Positions 28,024 to 36,440 of a stretch of DNA of 64,000 nt are shown here, piece after piece. The stretch's first letter is position 1, and each line of letters starts with the position of its first letter. A program made the translations under genes and the position numbers. Source of the stretch: Glaciecola sp964446865 (GTDB lineage: Bacteria; Pseudomonadota; Gammaproteobacteria; Enterobacterales; Alteromonadaceae); the NCBI GenBank assembly GCA_964446865.1, contig CAYURD010000004.1, positions 37,251 through 101,250 on the forward strand, given 5' to 3'. Below the pieces are notes generated by a model. It did no database searches and was not told the DNA's origin. It was given only the letters and a program-made list of their open reading frames with translations.

Positions 28024-28079
28024 CTAGGGTCTGTTGATCTTTGCTGCAAAATCATACAGCAAAGATCAACAGACCCTAG
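28024..28079. repeat. 56-bp perfect palindrome with 23-bp arms, MITE- or hairpin-like
   Basis: The left arm (28024-28046, starting CTAGGGTCTGTTGATC) and right arm (28057-28079, ending GATCAACAGACCCTAG) are perfect inverted copies around the 10-base centre CAAAATCATA. The element begins and ends with CTAG. A degenerate half copy, including the same centre, lies at 39647-39679. It stands between two divergent genes, so it is not a terminator for either. Confidence 0.85.
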
Positions 28080-28177
28080 GCTATCATAAAATTTAATTGT
28101 AATGCGAGTTAACATGCACTAGCTTAAAGACAAAACAAATAGAAAGTACATAATATTAAAAGTTAAGGGGAATTAGC

Positions 28178-28552
28178 ATGGGTTTGTTTGATAAATTAAT
28201 GGGTAACGCCAGCGAAGCTGACGCGTCTGAAGTCAATGAAGAACTAAGTCCTGTATTGGCGAGTAATGAACAAGTAATGCACGCTTATAAAATGGTAAGA
28301 GACTTATACGTATTTACCAACAAGCGTATGATAATGATTGATAAACAAGGAATGACTGGCAAAAAGGTAGACTATTTGAGCGTGCCATATAAGTCAATTA
28401 CTCAGTTTAATGTACAAACTGCTGGCAATTTTGACTTAGATTGTGAGCTAAAAGTATGGGTCTCGGGTGGCGGTGCGCCGCTTGAAATTGAGCTTAACAG
28501 TAAGCTTGCGACAGCCGTTCAAAAAACGCTAGCAGATATGATGTTCCAATAG
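28178..28552 (+). CDS. Bacterial PH-domain protein
   Basis: The 124-aa cytoplasmic protein has a single bacterial pleckstrin-homology-like domain (DUF1696/bPH_1 type): after an acidic N-terminus, LYVFTNKRMIMIDKQGMTGKKVDYLSVPYKSITQFNVQTAG is the usual signature. Such domains form oligomeric rings; the role is unknown, possibly stress related. A Rossmann-fold gene starts 19 bp downstream. Confidence 0.85.
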   Translation: MGLFDKLMGNASEADASEVNEELSPVLASNEQVMHAYKMVRDLYVFTNKRMIMIDKQGMTGKKVDYLSVPYKSITQFNVQTAGNFDLDCELKVWVSGGGAPLEIELNSKLATAVQKTLADMMFQ

Positions 28553-28570
28553 ATAGAGTAGGGCATTACT

Positions 28571-29215
28571 ATTAGTACACAAACGCAATTAAGCACTAAA
28601 ACGGCTACTGTATTAGGTGCAACAGGCTTGGTAGGTAAAGCTTTAGTGAATCAATTATGTCAAGACTCGCGTTATTCGCAGGTGACGTGTTTGGTACGCG
28701 CACCTTTAAGTGATAAAGATTTTCACGATCCGTTACAAAAAATACAACCTTTAGTGATAGATTTTGATTATCTTCAAGACTATCAAGGGTATTTTACCGT
28801 TGACCATGTATATTTTTGTTTAGGGACAACGCTTAAAAAAGCAGGCAGTAAAAAGGCTTTTAGACGAGTAGACTTTGAATTTGTGCATGTAGCTGCGCAA
28901 CTTGCTCGCGCCCAGCGTGCTAAAAGCTTTGTTTGGATTTCGTCGTTAGGCGCAAACCCAAAGAGTAAGAACTTTTATTTACGCGTTAAAGGGGAAGTAG
29001 AACAAGCTATCTTGACCATGCCCCAGCTGGCTGAGGCTGCAGCGGTTAGACCTCCATTATTGATGGGTGAGCGCGAAGAAACACGCCGCGGTGAAGTATT
29101 TGGGATCAAGGTTTTACAAGCAATTTCGCCAATAATGCGCGGGCCATTGGCCAAATACAAACCGGTGAGTGCGCATCAAGTAGCGTCTGAAATGATAAAA
29201 TTACAAGTATTTTAA
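28571..29215 (+). CDS. NAD(P)H-binding Rossmann oxidoreductase-like protein with a probable ATT start
   Basis: From ATT at 28571 the product is 214 aa, (M)STQTQLSTKTATVLGATGLVGKALV. The GATGLVG dinucleotide loop is essential for this fold. The first standard start, TTG at 28628, begins inside that loop and would break it. No ATG, GTG or TTG lies between the in-frame TAG at 28559 and 28628. AGGG sits seven bases before the ATT. Later segments WISSLGANPKS and YLRVKGEVE (Tyr-x3-Lys) place it near the TIP30/HTATIP2-like atypical short-chain dehydrogenases. It follows the PH-domain gene by 18 bp. Confidence 0.78.
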   Translation: MSTQTQLSTKTATVLGATGLVGKALVNQLCQDSRYSQVTCLVRAPLSDKDFHDPLQKIQPLVIDFDYLQDYQGYFTVDHVYFCLGTTLKKAGSKKAFRRVDFEFVHVAAQLARAQRAKSFVWISSLGANPKSKNFYLRVKGEVEQAILTMPQLAEAAAVRPPLLMGEREETRRGEVFGIKVLQAISPIMRGPLAKYKPVSAHQVASEMIKLQVF

Positions 29216-29414
29216 ACGCTTAGCTAACAATGAACTTTATTCGTTTTAAAAGAGACTAAAGAAAAGTGTGCAACAAAGGATACATAGATATAGAGAAATT
29301 TTCGAATCACTGACTATAAACGTTCACAGCCTAAATTTTGAGTTCTCCATCCCTTAAGTTTTACTACTTAACTCTCAAAAAAACAGGACCTGTGATTGAA
29401 CTAGGAATTTTCAC

Positions 29415-29783
29415 ATGAATACAGTACTTCCGACAGCAGTTTCAAACTTGTTTGATAAAGTAAAAGTAGAACGTTTCTGGTGGGATGGCGTACAAGTCAA
29501 CATCCCATTTCACTGCATATATGCGACTATTCCAAACCCTGTTCCCAATCATTACACTGAAATAAATGGTATCAAAGTGCCTATTTTGAAATTGGGTGAT
29601 TACCATGTCCCTATTTGGGATCCTATGCACAACGAGTTAAAGCAACTACCTAAAATCGCGATCGTGCTCACTCACCAAGAGGGTGAAAAGTTTGGGTTGT
29701 ATGCCTATCCGGCCGATTGTCAAGACGAAAGCTTTATGCTGACCTACGACGATTGGTTTGTTCGTCAAAAAATGGATGAATAA
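29415..29783 (+). CDS. Small protein with a possible CheW-like fold
   Basis: The 122-aa protein has no signal or membrane segment. The central part, TEINGIKVPILKLGDYHVPIWDP, then PKIAIVLTHQEGEKFGLYAYP, follows the order of strands in CheW domains, where a VPV-DL element precedes an IVV strand. No chemotaxis genes are nearby, and the C-terminal CheW strand signature is weak. I would call it hypothetical with a CheW-like pattern. AGGAA precedes the ATG and a terminator follows. Confidence 0.55.
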   Translation: MNTVLPTAVSNLFDKVKVERFWWDGVQVNIPFHCIYATIPNPVPNHYTEINGIKVPILKLGDYHVPIWDPMHNELKQLPKIAIVLTHQEGEKFGLYAYPADCQDESFMLTYDDWFVRQKMDE

Positions 29784-29813
29784 AATACTGGTATATTATC
29801 GATAAATCCGCAT

Positions 29814-29848
29814 AATACCGCTCCCCATATAAAGAGCGGTATTTTTTT
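29814..29848 (+). terminator. Rho-independent terminator after the CheW-like gene
   Basis: The stem AATACCGCTC/GAGCGGTATT with a 10-base loop is followed by a T-run. Confidence 0.9.
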
Positions 29849-29897
29849 ATGCTTTTTATGTGTTTTATTTAACTGCTACATCCGATAGGAGATCATC

Positions 29898-30428
29898 TTG
29901 TTCGAAAATGCTAGCTTTTTAGCTGAAGCCTTTGGTGCAATTGCCGTTGTGCTTAATTTTATTGGCTATAAACAACAAGATATCAATCGTTATCGGCTTA
30001 TATCAGCGATGGCACTTGCCGCAGTCAGTACGCATTTTTTTTTACTAGGCAATGCAGAAGCCGCCGGTATTGGTTGTGCACTAGCTTGTGTGCGTAACCT
30101 GATAGCGATTAAATACCGAGGCCACTTTGTGCTCGGCTTTTTTATACTCGCAAATGTCCTCTTTTTTCTTTATGAGTGGTTCTATTTGGATAGTGCTTGG
30201 ATCATTCTATTTGCCTATACGTCTTCAATGATATTTACGGTGGGTTCAATTACATTAAAGAGTGCCCTGAAAATAAGGCAATGGTTTGTATTAGCAGAGG
30301 CTCTCGGTTTAGTATTTGCCATATTAGTGGGCAGTATATTTGGCACAATTTTTAATGTAAGTAATTTGGCGAGTATATTGTATACGCTATATAAAGAACG
30401 GGATAAAGTGTCGACAGAAAGTGTGTGA
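29898..30428 (+). CDS. ygjV: YgjV family inner membrane protein
   Basis: The 176-aa protein starts at TTG 29898 behind TAGGAGA. It is almost all hydrophobic, with about five to six helices. HFFLLGNAEAAGIGCALACVRNLIAI and VGSIFGTIFNVSNLASILYTLY resemble E. coli YgjV. The function of the family is unknown. A terminator follows between it and the convergent exbD. Confidence 0.8.
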   Translation: MFENASFLAEAFGAIAVVLNFIGYKQQDINRYRLISAMALAAVSTHFFLLGNAEAAGIGCALACVRNLIAIKYRGHFVLGFFILANVLFFLYEWFYLDSAWIILFAYTSSMIFTVGSITLKSALKIRQWFVLAEALGLVFAILVGSIFGTIFNVSNLASILYTLYKERDKVSTESV

Positions 30429-30483
30429 TAAACGAAACAAGGCTGCGCCTCCACTTTTTGCCGACACACGTAAATTTTGAACT

Positions 30484-30512
30484 AAAAAAAACCAGCCTAT
30501 AGCTGGTTTTTT
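30484..30512 (+). terminator. Bidirectional terminator between ygjV and exbD
   Basis: AAAACCAGC/GCTGGTTTT with a CTATA loop has A-runs on the left and T-runs on the right, so it can serve both convergent genes. Confidence 0.85.
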
Positions 30513-30527
30513 AGTATTTATCTTATG

Positions 30528-30932
30528 TCATCCCTTTCGGACAAGAATCGATACGCTTTCTATTCCGGCTTGTTTTACTTGGTCCATGACTTCCACTACT
30601 ACACCGTGCTCTGTGTCTTCATGCGCTTGAATGGCTGCACTAGTAGTTGCATTCTCAGCTAGAAACGTTTGCGTGTTTGCCACAACGCGACGGATATCTA
30701 CAATTCGCCCTGCCATTTGAATCGTGCCATCAGCATCGATACGAATTGAAAGTGCTTTACTTGGCTGATCAGTTGGTGGTGTATCTGGTGGACGGTTCGC
30801 AGATAAGCCTTTCTCGTTAGAGAAGGTCGTTGTTACAATAAAAAATATTAACATGATAAAAACAATGTCTAGCATTGGCGTCATATCAATCTGCGCGTCA
30901 TCATCCGCGGCTGTGTGCTTTTTTCTCTTCAT
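30528..30932 (-). CDS. Biopolymer transport protein ExbD/TolR family
   Basis: The 134-aa protein has a short cytoplasmic N-terminus, one membrane helix with the functional aspartate (MTPMLDIVFIMLIFFIVTTTF), and a periplasmic domain. ExbD works with ExbB to power TonB at the outer membrane using the proton gradient. Here no exbB or tonB lies next to it; the neighbours are ygjV and a flavodoxin. Its partners must be elsewhere. Confidence 0.88.
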   Translation of the reverse strand: MKRKKHTAADDDAQIDMTPMLDIVFIMLIFFIVTTTFSNEKGLSANRPPDTPPTDQPSKALSIRIDADGTIQMAGRIVDIRRVVANTQTFLAENATTSAAIQAHEDTEHGVVVEVMDQVKQAGIESVSILVRKG

Positions 30933-31072
30933 TTTTACAGCTCTTTATCAAATTTCATTAACTATAGTATATCTATTCAGACAAAAATAAACAGGGGGTA
31001 AATGTAAAATTACTTAACAATTTTGACAAAAAATATGAAATTGATGATGTAAATTTACCTTATTCGCCTAAT

Positions 31073-31615
31073 TTAGCTTTTTAGAGATAAAAATTGCGGT
31101 GCTAGTTGTTGGCACCATTGTGTAATGCGTTCATCACTTAAGTCATATTGGTTTTCGTCGTCTAGGGATAAACCCACAAAAAATTCTTTGTCTTCAGTTA
31201 GGCCTTTTGATGCCGTAAATTCGTAGCCTTCGTTTGGCCAATATCCAACAATATCGCAGCCAAGTACAATGACTTCGTCATGCAGCATGCCCAATGCATC
31301 TTGAAACCAATCGGCGTAGCCGAGTTGATCGCCAAGCCCGAAAAGAGCAAGGGTTTTTCCGCGTAAGTTTAATGAAGAAATATCATCCCACGTCGACTCC
31401 CAGTCTTCTTGTAATTCACCAAAATCCCACGTTGAGATCCCCAATAACACAATGTCATAGTGCTCGGTTTTTTGTAAATTTACATTTTTGATATCAAATA
31501 AATCTATTTTTGTATCGAGAAGAGCAGCTAACTGTTCTTGTATTTTTTCGGCGGCCATTTCAGTGTAGCAGGTCGTTGAACCATAAAAGATGCCAATATT
31601 AAATGTTGTACTCAT
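31073..31615 (-). CDS. Flavodoxin (FldB-like)
   Basis: The 180-aa protein has the FMN phosphate loop YGSTTCYTE (residues 11-19) and the flavin-flanking ISTWDFGELQEDWE and FGLGDQLGYADWF segments of long-chain flavodoxins. GSTTCYTE resembles FldB more than FldA. It transfers electrons in the cytoplasm. It follows the PhoD-like gene by 19 bp and may be cotranscribed with it. Confidence 0.9.
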   Translation of the reverse strand: MSTTFNIGIFYGSTTCYTEMAAEKIQEQLAALLDTKIDLFDIKNVNLQKTEHYDIVLLGISTWDFGELQEDWESTWDDISSLNLRGKTLALFGLGDQLGYADWFQDALGMLHDEVIVLGCDIVGYWPNEGYEFTASKGLTEDKEFFVGLSLDDENQYDLSDERITQWCQQLAPQFLSLKS

Positions 31616-31634
31616 GCGTTCTCTGAAGCGTTGT

Positions 31635-33626
31635 TTAACTGCTTTGATTAAATGTTACCAGACTACCGTCGGCTAAGATCAGTTTACAGGCTAGTTCATT
31701 TCCATTTTCGTCTAATTCTAACAGACCAATACTGCTTGCATTAACGATGTCTTTACCTTCTCCAATCGCCGATGTAGGCGGTTTTTCGTAATGAGCATTG
31801 CGTTCTTTAATCGACATGTTTCGACGTTTAGTTAGCCAATTAAGAGGCGAACGATGACCGTATAACCAACGATTAAAACGTTCGAACCATGTAATTAACT
31901 TATCGGGGAATTGATTATGTATTCCAGAACATGTGAACTGAATAATTTGAGGACTATTGCGTCTAAACCTTAATGAAACATCATATACAAATGAATAATG
32001 CACATCACCTGACAAAATAATGAAATTAGGCGGCGTTTTAATGTGCCTAAAGATATTTAGCATGACGCTTGCAGTGCCTCTATGTGCCATCCAGTTTTCT
32101 GCATCTACCACTAAGGCCCCACCAAAGGTAATGAACACACGCTGTATCGCTTCAATAAACTTTACACCATAAACAGGGGCCGCCGACACCATGATGACAG
32201 ACTCTTTGCCGATGATATCTTGTTGCAAATCACACAGGCCTTCCCAATCCATTAAGCCAGAAGGTTTATTTCTATTAGATTCGCTTCGCCACCTTTGTGT
32301 TCTGGTATCGAGCACTTGAACGGGAGGTAAGGTATCTAAGTTATAATTCCATTGATTATGTTCAAATAAACGGTCTATAAATTCACTATGCTCAAGCTGC
32401 TGTTGTGCATTAAGTTGTTCTACGCTTGAGAAGTGCTTTAAGGCCTCGGGCACGAGTGCTTGCCAAGTTGATTTGGGGTTTCCCATACCTTGGCAGACAA
32501 AATAGCCAGCAATCGCATTTCCGATGATCCGTTTAGAAAAGGGATTGGCATAGGCTTGTTCTTCCCAGCCTCTTGTTAAATTCCAATCATCAGTGACATC
32601 ATGATCGTCAAATATCATGTAAATGGGCACATGCGCCATCGCACGCTCAACCTCTGGCAGCCCGTTTGCGAAATCTCTAAGCCTTTGGGCTTCGTTAGCA
32701 TATTGCTGACGATACTCTTCGGCTAAGTCAGCTTTATCAAAACTCACTAAGGGCCATAAGCGACTTGACCAAGACAATAAGTAAAGAGCAATAATTTCAT
32801 TAAAAGCGATAAGATGATTACGCGCATTGACCGAGGTAAATACTGGTTTTTCTTTCCCTTTAAAAAAACTTTCAAATAGGTCTTTATTGGCTTTGGTTTT
32901 TGGCAGTAAATGTTCTCGACGGTAAAAGCCATCGGGGTGAGTAAATAGTTCTGATGAGCAACTTATTGTGCTGCCATCAAAACACTCGTGAAAGAGCTTT
33001 AATCGGTCAATCACATTTTGTATCGCGCTAAGCATAGGGCCAGCCACGTCATCAACATATACTTGATCGCCCGTAAACAGCATTAAATCGGGTCGCGTAC
33101 TACTGTCTTTGTTTTCGATACTTTGTTTAATCAAGCCATCAAGCTGCGGTAGCGCATCTTTACCGGCATAATGCGCTTTTCGACACGAACCATGCAGCAC
33201 ACGCTTCAGCTTTTGGCTAAATTTAAAACTAAAATACTCTTGATCTGCATAGCGCATATCTTCGCACGCTTGGCTTAGAATAATGAGTGAATCGTTATGT
33301 GTGTTTAAGTGCACGTCGTAATAGTAAACACGATCACTTTCAAGCAAGGCACTTTGCTCGACAACAACAGTTGATATAAAACAATGCTCGCAAACTTGAT
33401 ATTGAATGAGTTCAACCGAGCCCTTTTTTATGCTTATTTGTTTAGAGGTATCGTCAAACACATTGACAATGACGGAGTCTGTGCCATTTTCGTGCGTTAT
33501 TTGATTTTGTGAGCTATCGGTAATTGGTGAGCTTGTCACTATCCAAAGCGTGAGTGAATCTTGAGATACATGACGCAAAATAGGGCCGGCAATGATTGTC
33601 GGTAGTGCATTTACAGCTTTAGTCAT
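31635..33626 (-). CDS. PhoD-like phosphatase
   Basis: This is a large metallophosphoesterase, 663 aa from the ATG at 33626 (33632 also possible). Motifs seen are LMLFTGDQVYVDDVAGP, IPIYMIFDDHDVTDDWNL-like (in the sequence HVPIYMIFDDHDVTDDWN) and FIILSGDVHYSFVYD, which hold the metal ligands of the alkaline phosphatase D family. No signal peptide or Tat motif (RR) is visible at the N-terminus, so it looks cytoplasmic, unlike exported PhoD. Substrate unknown; some relatives cleave phosphodiesters. Confidence 0.85.
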   Translation of the reverse strand: MTKAVNALPTIIAGPILRHVSQDSLTLWIVTSSPITDSSQNQITHENGTDSVIVNVFDDTSKQISIKKGSVELIQYQVCEHCFISTVVVEQSALLESDRVYYYDVHLNTHNDSLIILSQACEDMRYADQEYFSFKFSQKLKRVLHGSCRKAHYAGKDALPQLDGLIKQSIENKDSSTRPDLMLFTGDQVYVDDVAGPMLSAIQNVIDRLKLFHECFDGSTISCSSELFTHPDGFYRREHLLPKTKANKDLFESFFKGKEKPVFTSVNARNHLIAFNEIIALYLLSWSSRLWPLVSFDKADLAEEYRQQYANEAQRLRDFANGLPEVERAMAHVPIYMIFDDHDVTDDWNLTRGWEEQAYANPFSKRIIGNAIAGYFVCQGMGNPKSTWQALVPEALKHFSSVEQLNAQQQLEHSEFIDRLFEHNQWNYNLDTLPPVQVLDTRTQRWRSESNRNKPSGLMDWEGLCDLQQDIIGKESVIMVSAAPVYGVKFIEAIQRVFITFGGALVVDAENWMAHRGTASVMLNIFRHIKTPPNFIILSGDVHYSFVYDVSLRFRRNSPQIIQFTCSGIHNQFPDKLITWFERFNRWLYGHRSPLNWLTKRRNMSIKERNAHYEKPPTSAIGEGKDIVNASSIGLLELDENGNELACKLILADGSLVTFNQSS

Positions 33627-33801
33627 AAACAACTCATGTATTCGCGTTCATCTTCTTTTTATTTTTGGTTATAATACAAATGCTTTTACGATGTTAATTT
33701 AAACATTTTTTAAGACTATTTGCATCGTTTTGGTATATTTACTTAAGTTGTGAGTGATACAAAAACAATTACCATTTTATATTTAGGAACAATAAATATT
33801 T

Positions 33802-34956
33802 ATGCTTAACTTCAAATTTGATCTACGTAAATTAGCGATTGCTAGTATGGCGTCTTTGACGCTATGTATAAATGCATTTGCAACACAAAGAAATTTTGAA
33901 GTGACGACAATGGGCACGTGGATAATTGAAAAAGACGGTTCTACCATGCTCGACCCACAAACATCAGGCTTGAGTTTTGTGAATGGCGATTTGTATTCAA
34001 TATCAGACGCTAGTGCCCATGACTCTCAAATTCAACGATTGCATAAATTGAGTCACAAAGATGGACGAATATTGGAAAAGTTAGGTCCAATTAGGCTCGC
34101 AGAAAACATGAAAGAGAGCTGCTTTGCTGCTTATCTGAGTGAGCGACCCGACTTTGAGGCACTAGTAAATATTCCAAATACTGATAACGCATGGATGCTT
34201 GTCACCGAGGACGCAAGACGTGGCCCGCAGTTATCAGCGCAATGCCAACAACGGTTTAAGGATACGGGCTCAACCGACCATCCAACGCTAATCGTTAGGC
34301 TTGAGTTAACAGGCGGCGAGCTTGTTCTGACAGGGGTGCGAGCGATACAGTTTGATCCGAATGATGAAGTGGGTAAGTTTGATAATGACGGTATTGAAGG
34401 GCTCACTATTACAAAAGACAAACGTGTACTGCTGGGATTAGAGAAGGACGCAAAGTCTCATCCACGAGTATTTGAGTTTATCTTTTCTGACGAGACCTTC
34501 GCGGTAATGGACGCGTTTTTACCTGTGACTGACAGTGAGCTATTATTTCCACCTATTGTTGAAGGGATGCACCCTATCAATGGCATGGATGTTTACTACC
34601 CTAATGACCAAAGTTCCGGTTACTTGATAGCTGCAGCAAGAAATGCAGATCAACTGTGGATTTTAGATTTAGCCAAAAAGAAGGCCGCCACCGTCGTTGA
34701 TGTTAACTTTTTTGCCCCCTCTGTTATGACTGATACTAGCGTCGATGAGAATAATGAACGATGCGCACCTGTGCATCAAATGACACAAACAGCCTTAGAA
34801 GGACTCGCTGTGCATAATGACCTAATTTATCTTGTCAACGACCCGTGGAAGCAGCGCTACGAAGAAAATGTTAAATGCCCAAGCGATGCAAAGCGATATC
34901 AAGATATGTCACCCCTATTTTTCACCTTATCTATTAACCCTAGGTGGTTTAAATAA
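33802..34956 (+). CDS. Exported phytase-like/esterase-like beta-propeller protein
   Basis: The 384-aa protein has a signal peptide ending near AFA (residue 27). The mature part has TSGLSFVNGDLYSISD, DNDGIEGLTITKDKRVLLGLEKD and ALEGLAVHNDLIYLVND, which recall the 'esterase-like activity of phytase' propeller family. Two more cysteines occur late in the sequence. It faces away from the PhoD-like gene, 175 bp off. Function is not known; the family is found in phosphate-related contexts. Confidence 0.6.
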   Translation: MLNFKFDLRKLAIASMASLTLCINAFATQRNFEVTTMGTWIIEKDGSTMLDPQTSGLSFVNGDLYSISDASAHDSQIQRLHKLSHKDGRILEKLGPIRLAENMKESCFAAYLSERPDFEALVNIPNTDNAWMLVTEDARRGPQLSAQCQQRFKDTGSTDHPTLIVRLELTGGELVLTGVRAIQFDPNDEVGKFDNDGIEGLTITKDKRVLLGLEKDAKSHPRVFEFIFSDETFAVMDAFLPVTDSELLFPPIVEGMHPINGMDVYYPNDQSSGYLIAAARNADQLWILDLAKKKAATVVDVNFFAPSVMTDTSVDENNERCAPVHQMTQTALEGLAVHNDLIYLVNDPWKQRYEENVKCPSDAKRYQDMSPLFFTLSINPRWFK

Positions 34957-35110
34957 CGCATCATTGATGCATAAAAGGTCAACGAGATCTAATACTGTTC
35001 ATATCCTTTTACAAAGCTATCGCGCATATAGTGCTCTAAGGTAGGGGCATAGTCATCTATTTAGAGGCCGACCCGTATAAATAAACATTGAAAGAAAGAG
35101 GTTGTCTATT

Positions 35111-35500
35111 ATGGCATTTACGATTTTTTACGATGGCACATGTCCTTTGTGTGAAAAGGAAATGCACCATTTACAAAAATACGATAAAGATGGCAATTTG
35201 TCGTTTATAGATATTATGGAAGATAGTTTTGCCCAGCAGTATCCTGACTTGGACTGGCAGGCCTTAAATGACCGCATTCATGGTATGACTGAAGATGGCA
35301 CTATGCTAATTGGCTTGGATGCGACCCACCGAGCGTGGAGCGAAGTAGGGAAAGGGTGGCTATATGCGCCTTTAAGATGGCCGGTGATACGTTTCTTTGC
35401 GGATAAAGCTTATTTAGTATTTGCTAAAAATAGATATAAGATTTCGTATTGGTTAACAGGCAAAAAACGTTGTGAAACTAACTGTAAGGTAAAATATTAA
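35111..35500 (+). CDS. DCC family thiol-disulfide oxidoreductase-like (DUF393)
   Basis: The 129-aa protein starts MAFTIFYDGTCPLCEKE; the Asp-Gly-x-Cys-Pro-x-Cys motif at residues 8-14 defines the DCC family. A TTG three codons earlier is less likely. Aromatic and basic segments PLRWPVIRFFADKAYLVFAKNRYKIS follow. Redox activity has been proposed. Its stop overlaps the start of the SDR gene by one base (TAATG). Confidence 0.88.
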   Translation: MAFTIFYDGTCPLCEKEMHHLQKYDKDGNLSFIDIMEDSFAQQYPDLDWQALNDRIHGMTEDGTMLIGLDATHRAWSEVGKGWLYAPLRWPVIRFFADKAYLVFAKNRYKISYWLTGKKRCETNCKVKY

Positions 35501-36228
35501 TGATTGAGCGTGCTCTAGTGATTGGTGCGGGTGGTGGCATTGGCCAAGAGCTTGTTAAACAGCTAGCTGAAAGGCATCCCAATGCAATCATCCATTCGGT
35601 GTCTCGCACCGATAACGCAAATTTATTGAGCAATCAGCATCACCATTGCCTTGATTCGACCAACGAGAATGAAGTAGATGCATTGGCGAAAACATTTGCC
35701 ACACAGAATGTTAAGTTTGATACCGTTATATGCACCACAGGTGTGCTACACACATCTGGTCATAAAACCTTAAAGCCCGAAAAGCGCTTGGAAGACATTT
35801 CAACTGACCAATTGGCTGAGTACTTTAGGGTTAACACTGCTGTACCGGCAATTTGGCTAAAATTCCTGGTTAAGTTGCTCAATAAAGATGGCGCAAATGT
35901 AGTATTTTTCAGCGCAAGAGTTGGCAGCATTAGTGAAAACGGATTGGGCGGTTGGTATGGATACAGAGCCTCTAAAGCGGCGTTAAATATGATTGTGAAA
36001 ACAGCCAGCGTAGAATACGCCCGTCGTTCGCCAAAGACTATTCTTGCTTGCTATCACCCGGGCACGGTCGATACTGAGCTTTCAAAGCCATTTCAGGCGA
36101 ACGTTAAGCCTGGTAAATTGTTTACAACTGAATTCACTGTCAGTCAGCTCTTAAGTCATATGCAGAAATTTGATATAGAACAATCGCCATATTACATCGA
36201 CTGGGATGGCCAAAACATTGCTTATTGA
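35500..36228 (+). CDS. Short-chain dehydrogenase/reductase (C-factor-like)
   Basis: The 242-aa protein has the NAD(P) loop VIGAGGGIGQEL and the catalytic pattern Ser in FFSARVGSI, Tyr-x3-Lys in YGYRASKAAL. It resembles CsgA/C-factor-like SDRs. The substrate is unknown. Translationally coupled to the DCC gene. Confidence 0.88.
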   Translation: MIERALVIGAGGGIGQELVKQLAERHPNAIIHSVSRTDNANLLSNQHHHCLDSTNENEVDALAKTFATQNVKFDTVICTTGVLHTSGHKTLKPEKRLEDISTDQLAEYFRVNTAVPAIWLKFLVKLLNKDGANVVFFSARVGSISENGLGGWYGYRASKAALNMIVKTASVEYARRSPKTILACYHPGTVDTELSKPFQANVKPGKLFTTEFTVSQLLSHMQKFDIEQSPYYIDWDGQNIAY

Positions 36229-36340
36229 GACGATTGTGACCCTTTAACGTCCAAAAAATCCCTTAGCATCCAGCCTTAACTTTCATATACGCTGACTAAA
36301 AGAATCCTACGAATTTTTATTGTTTCAATAGCAGACTTTT

Positions 36341-36360
36341 ATGTTAACAACTGTTAACAT
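36341..36360. promoter_or_regulatory. Perfect 20-bp palindrome upstream of the NSS transporter
   Basis: ATGTTAACA-AC-TGTTAACAT lies 81-100 bp before the transporter start, followed at 36363-36379 by a hairpin GCCCAT/ATGGGC. The palindrome has the form of an operator for a dimeric regulator. I do not recognise the protein. Confidence 0.45.
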
Positions 36361-36440
36361 TTGCCCATAAGTAATGGGCGATGTCATTCTTAATACGTCC
36401 ATGCCACGCTATAACAACAATAAGAAAAAAAGGAATTCTC

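Noticed and set aside
30933..31072. Fur box upstream of exbD
   Set aside because: No match to the GATAATGATAATCATTATC pattern beyond chance AT-richness.
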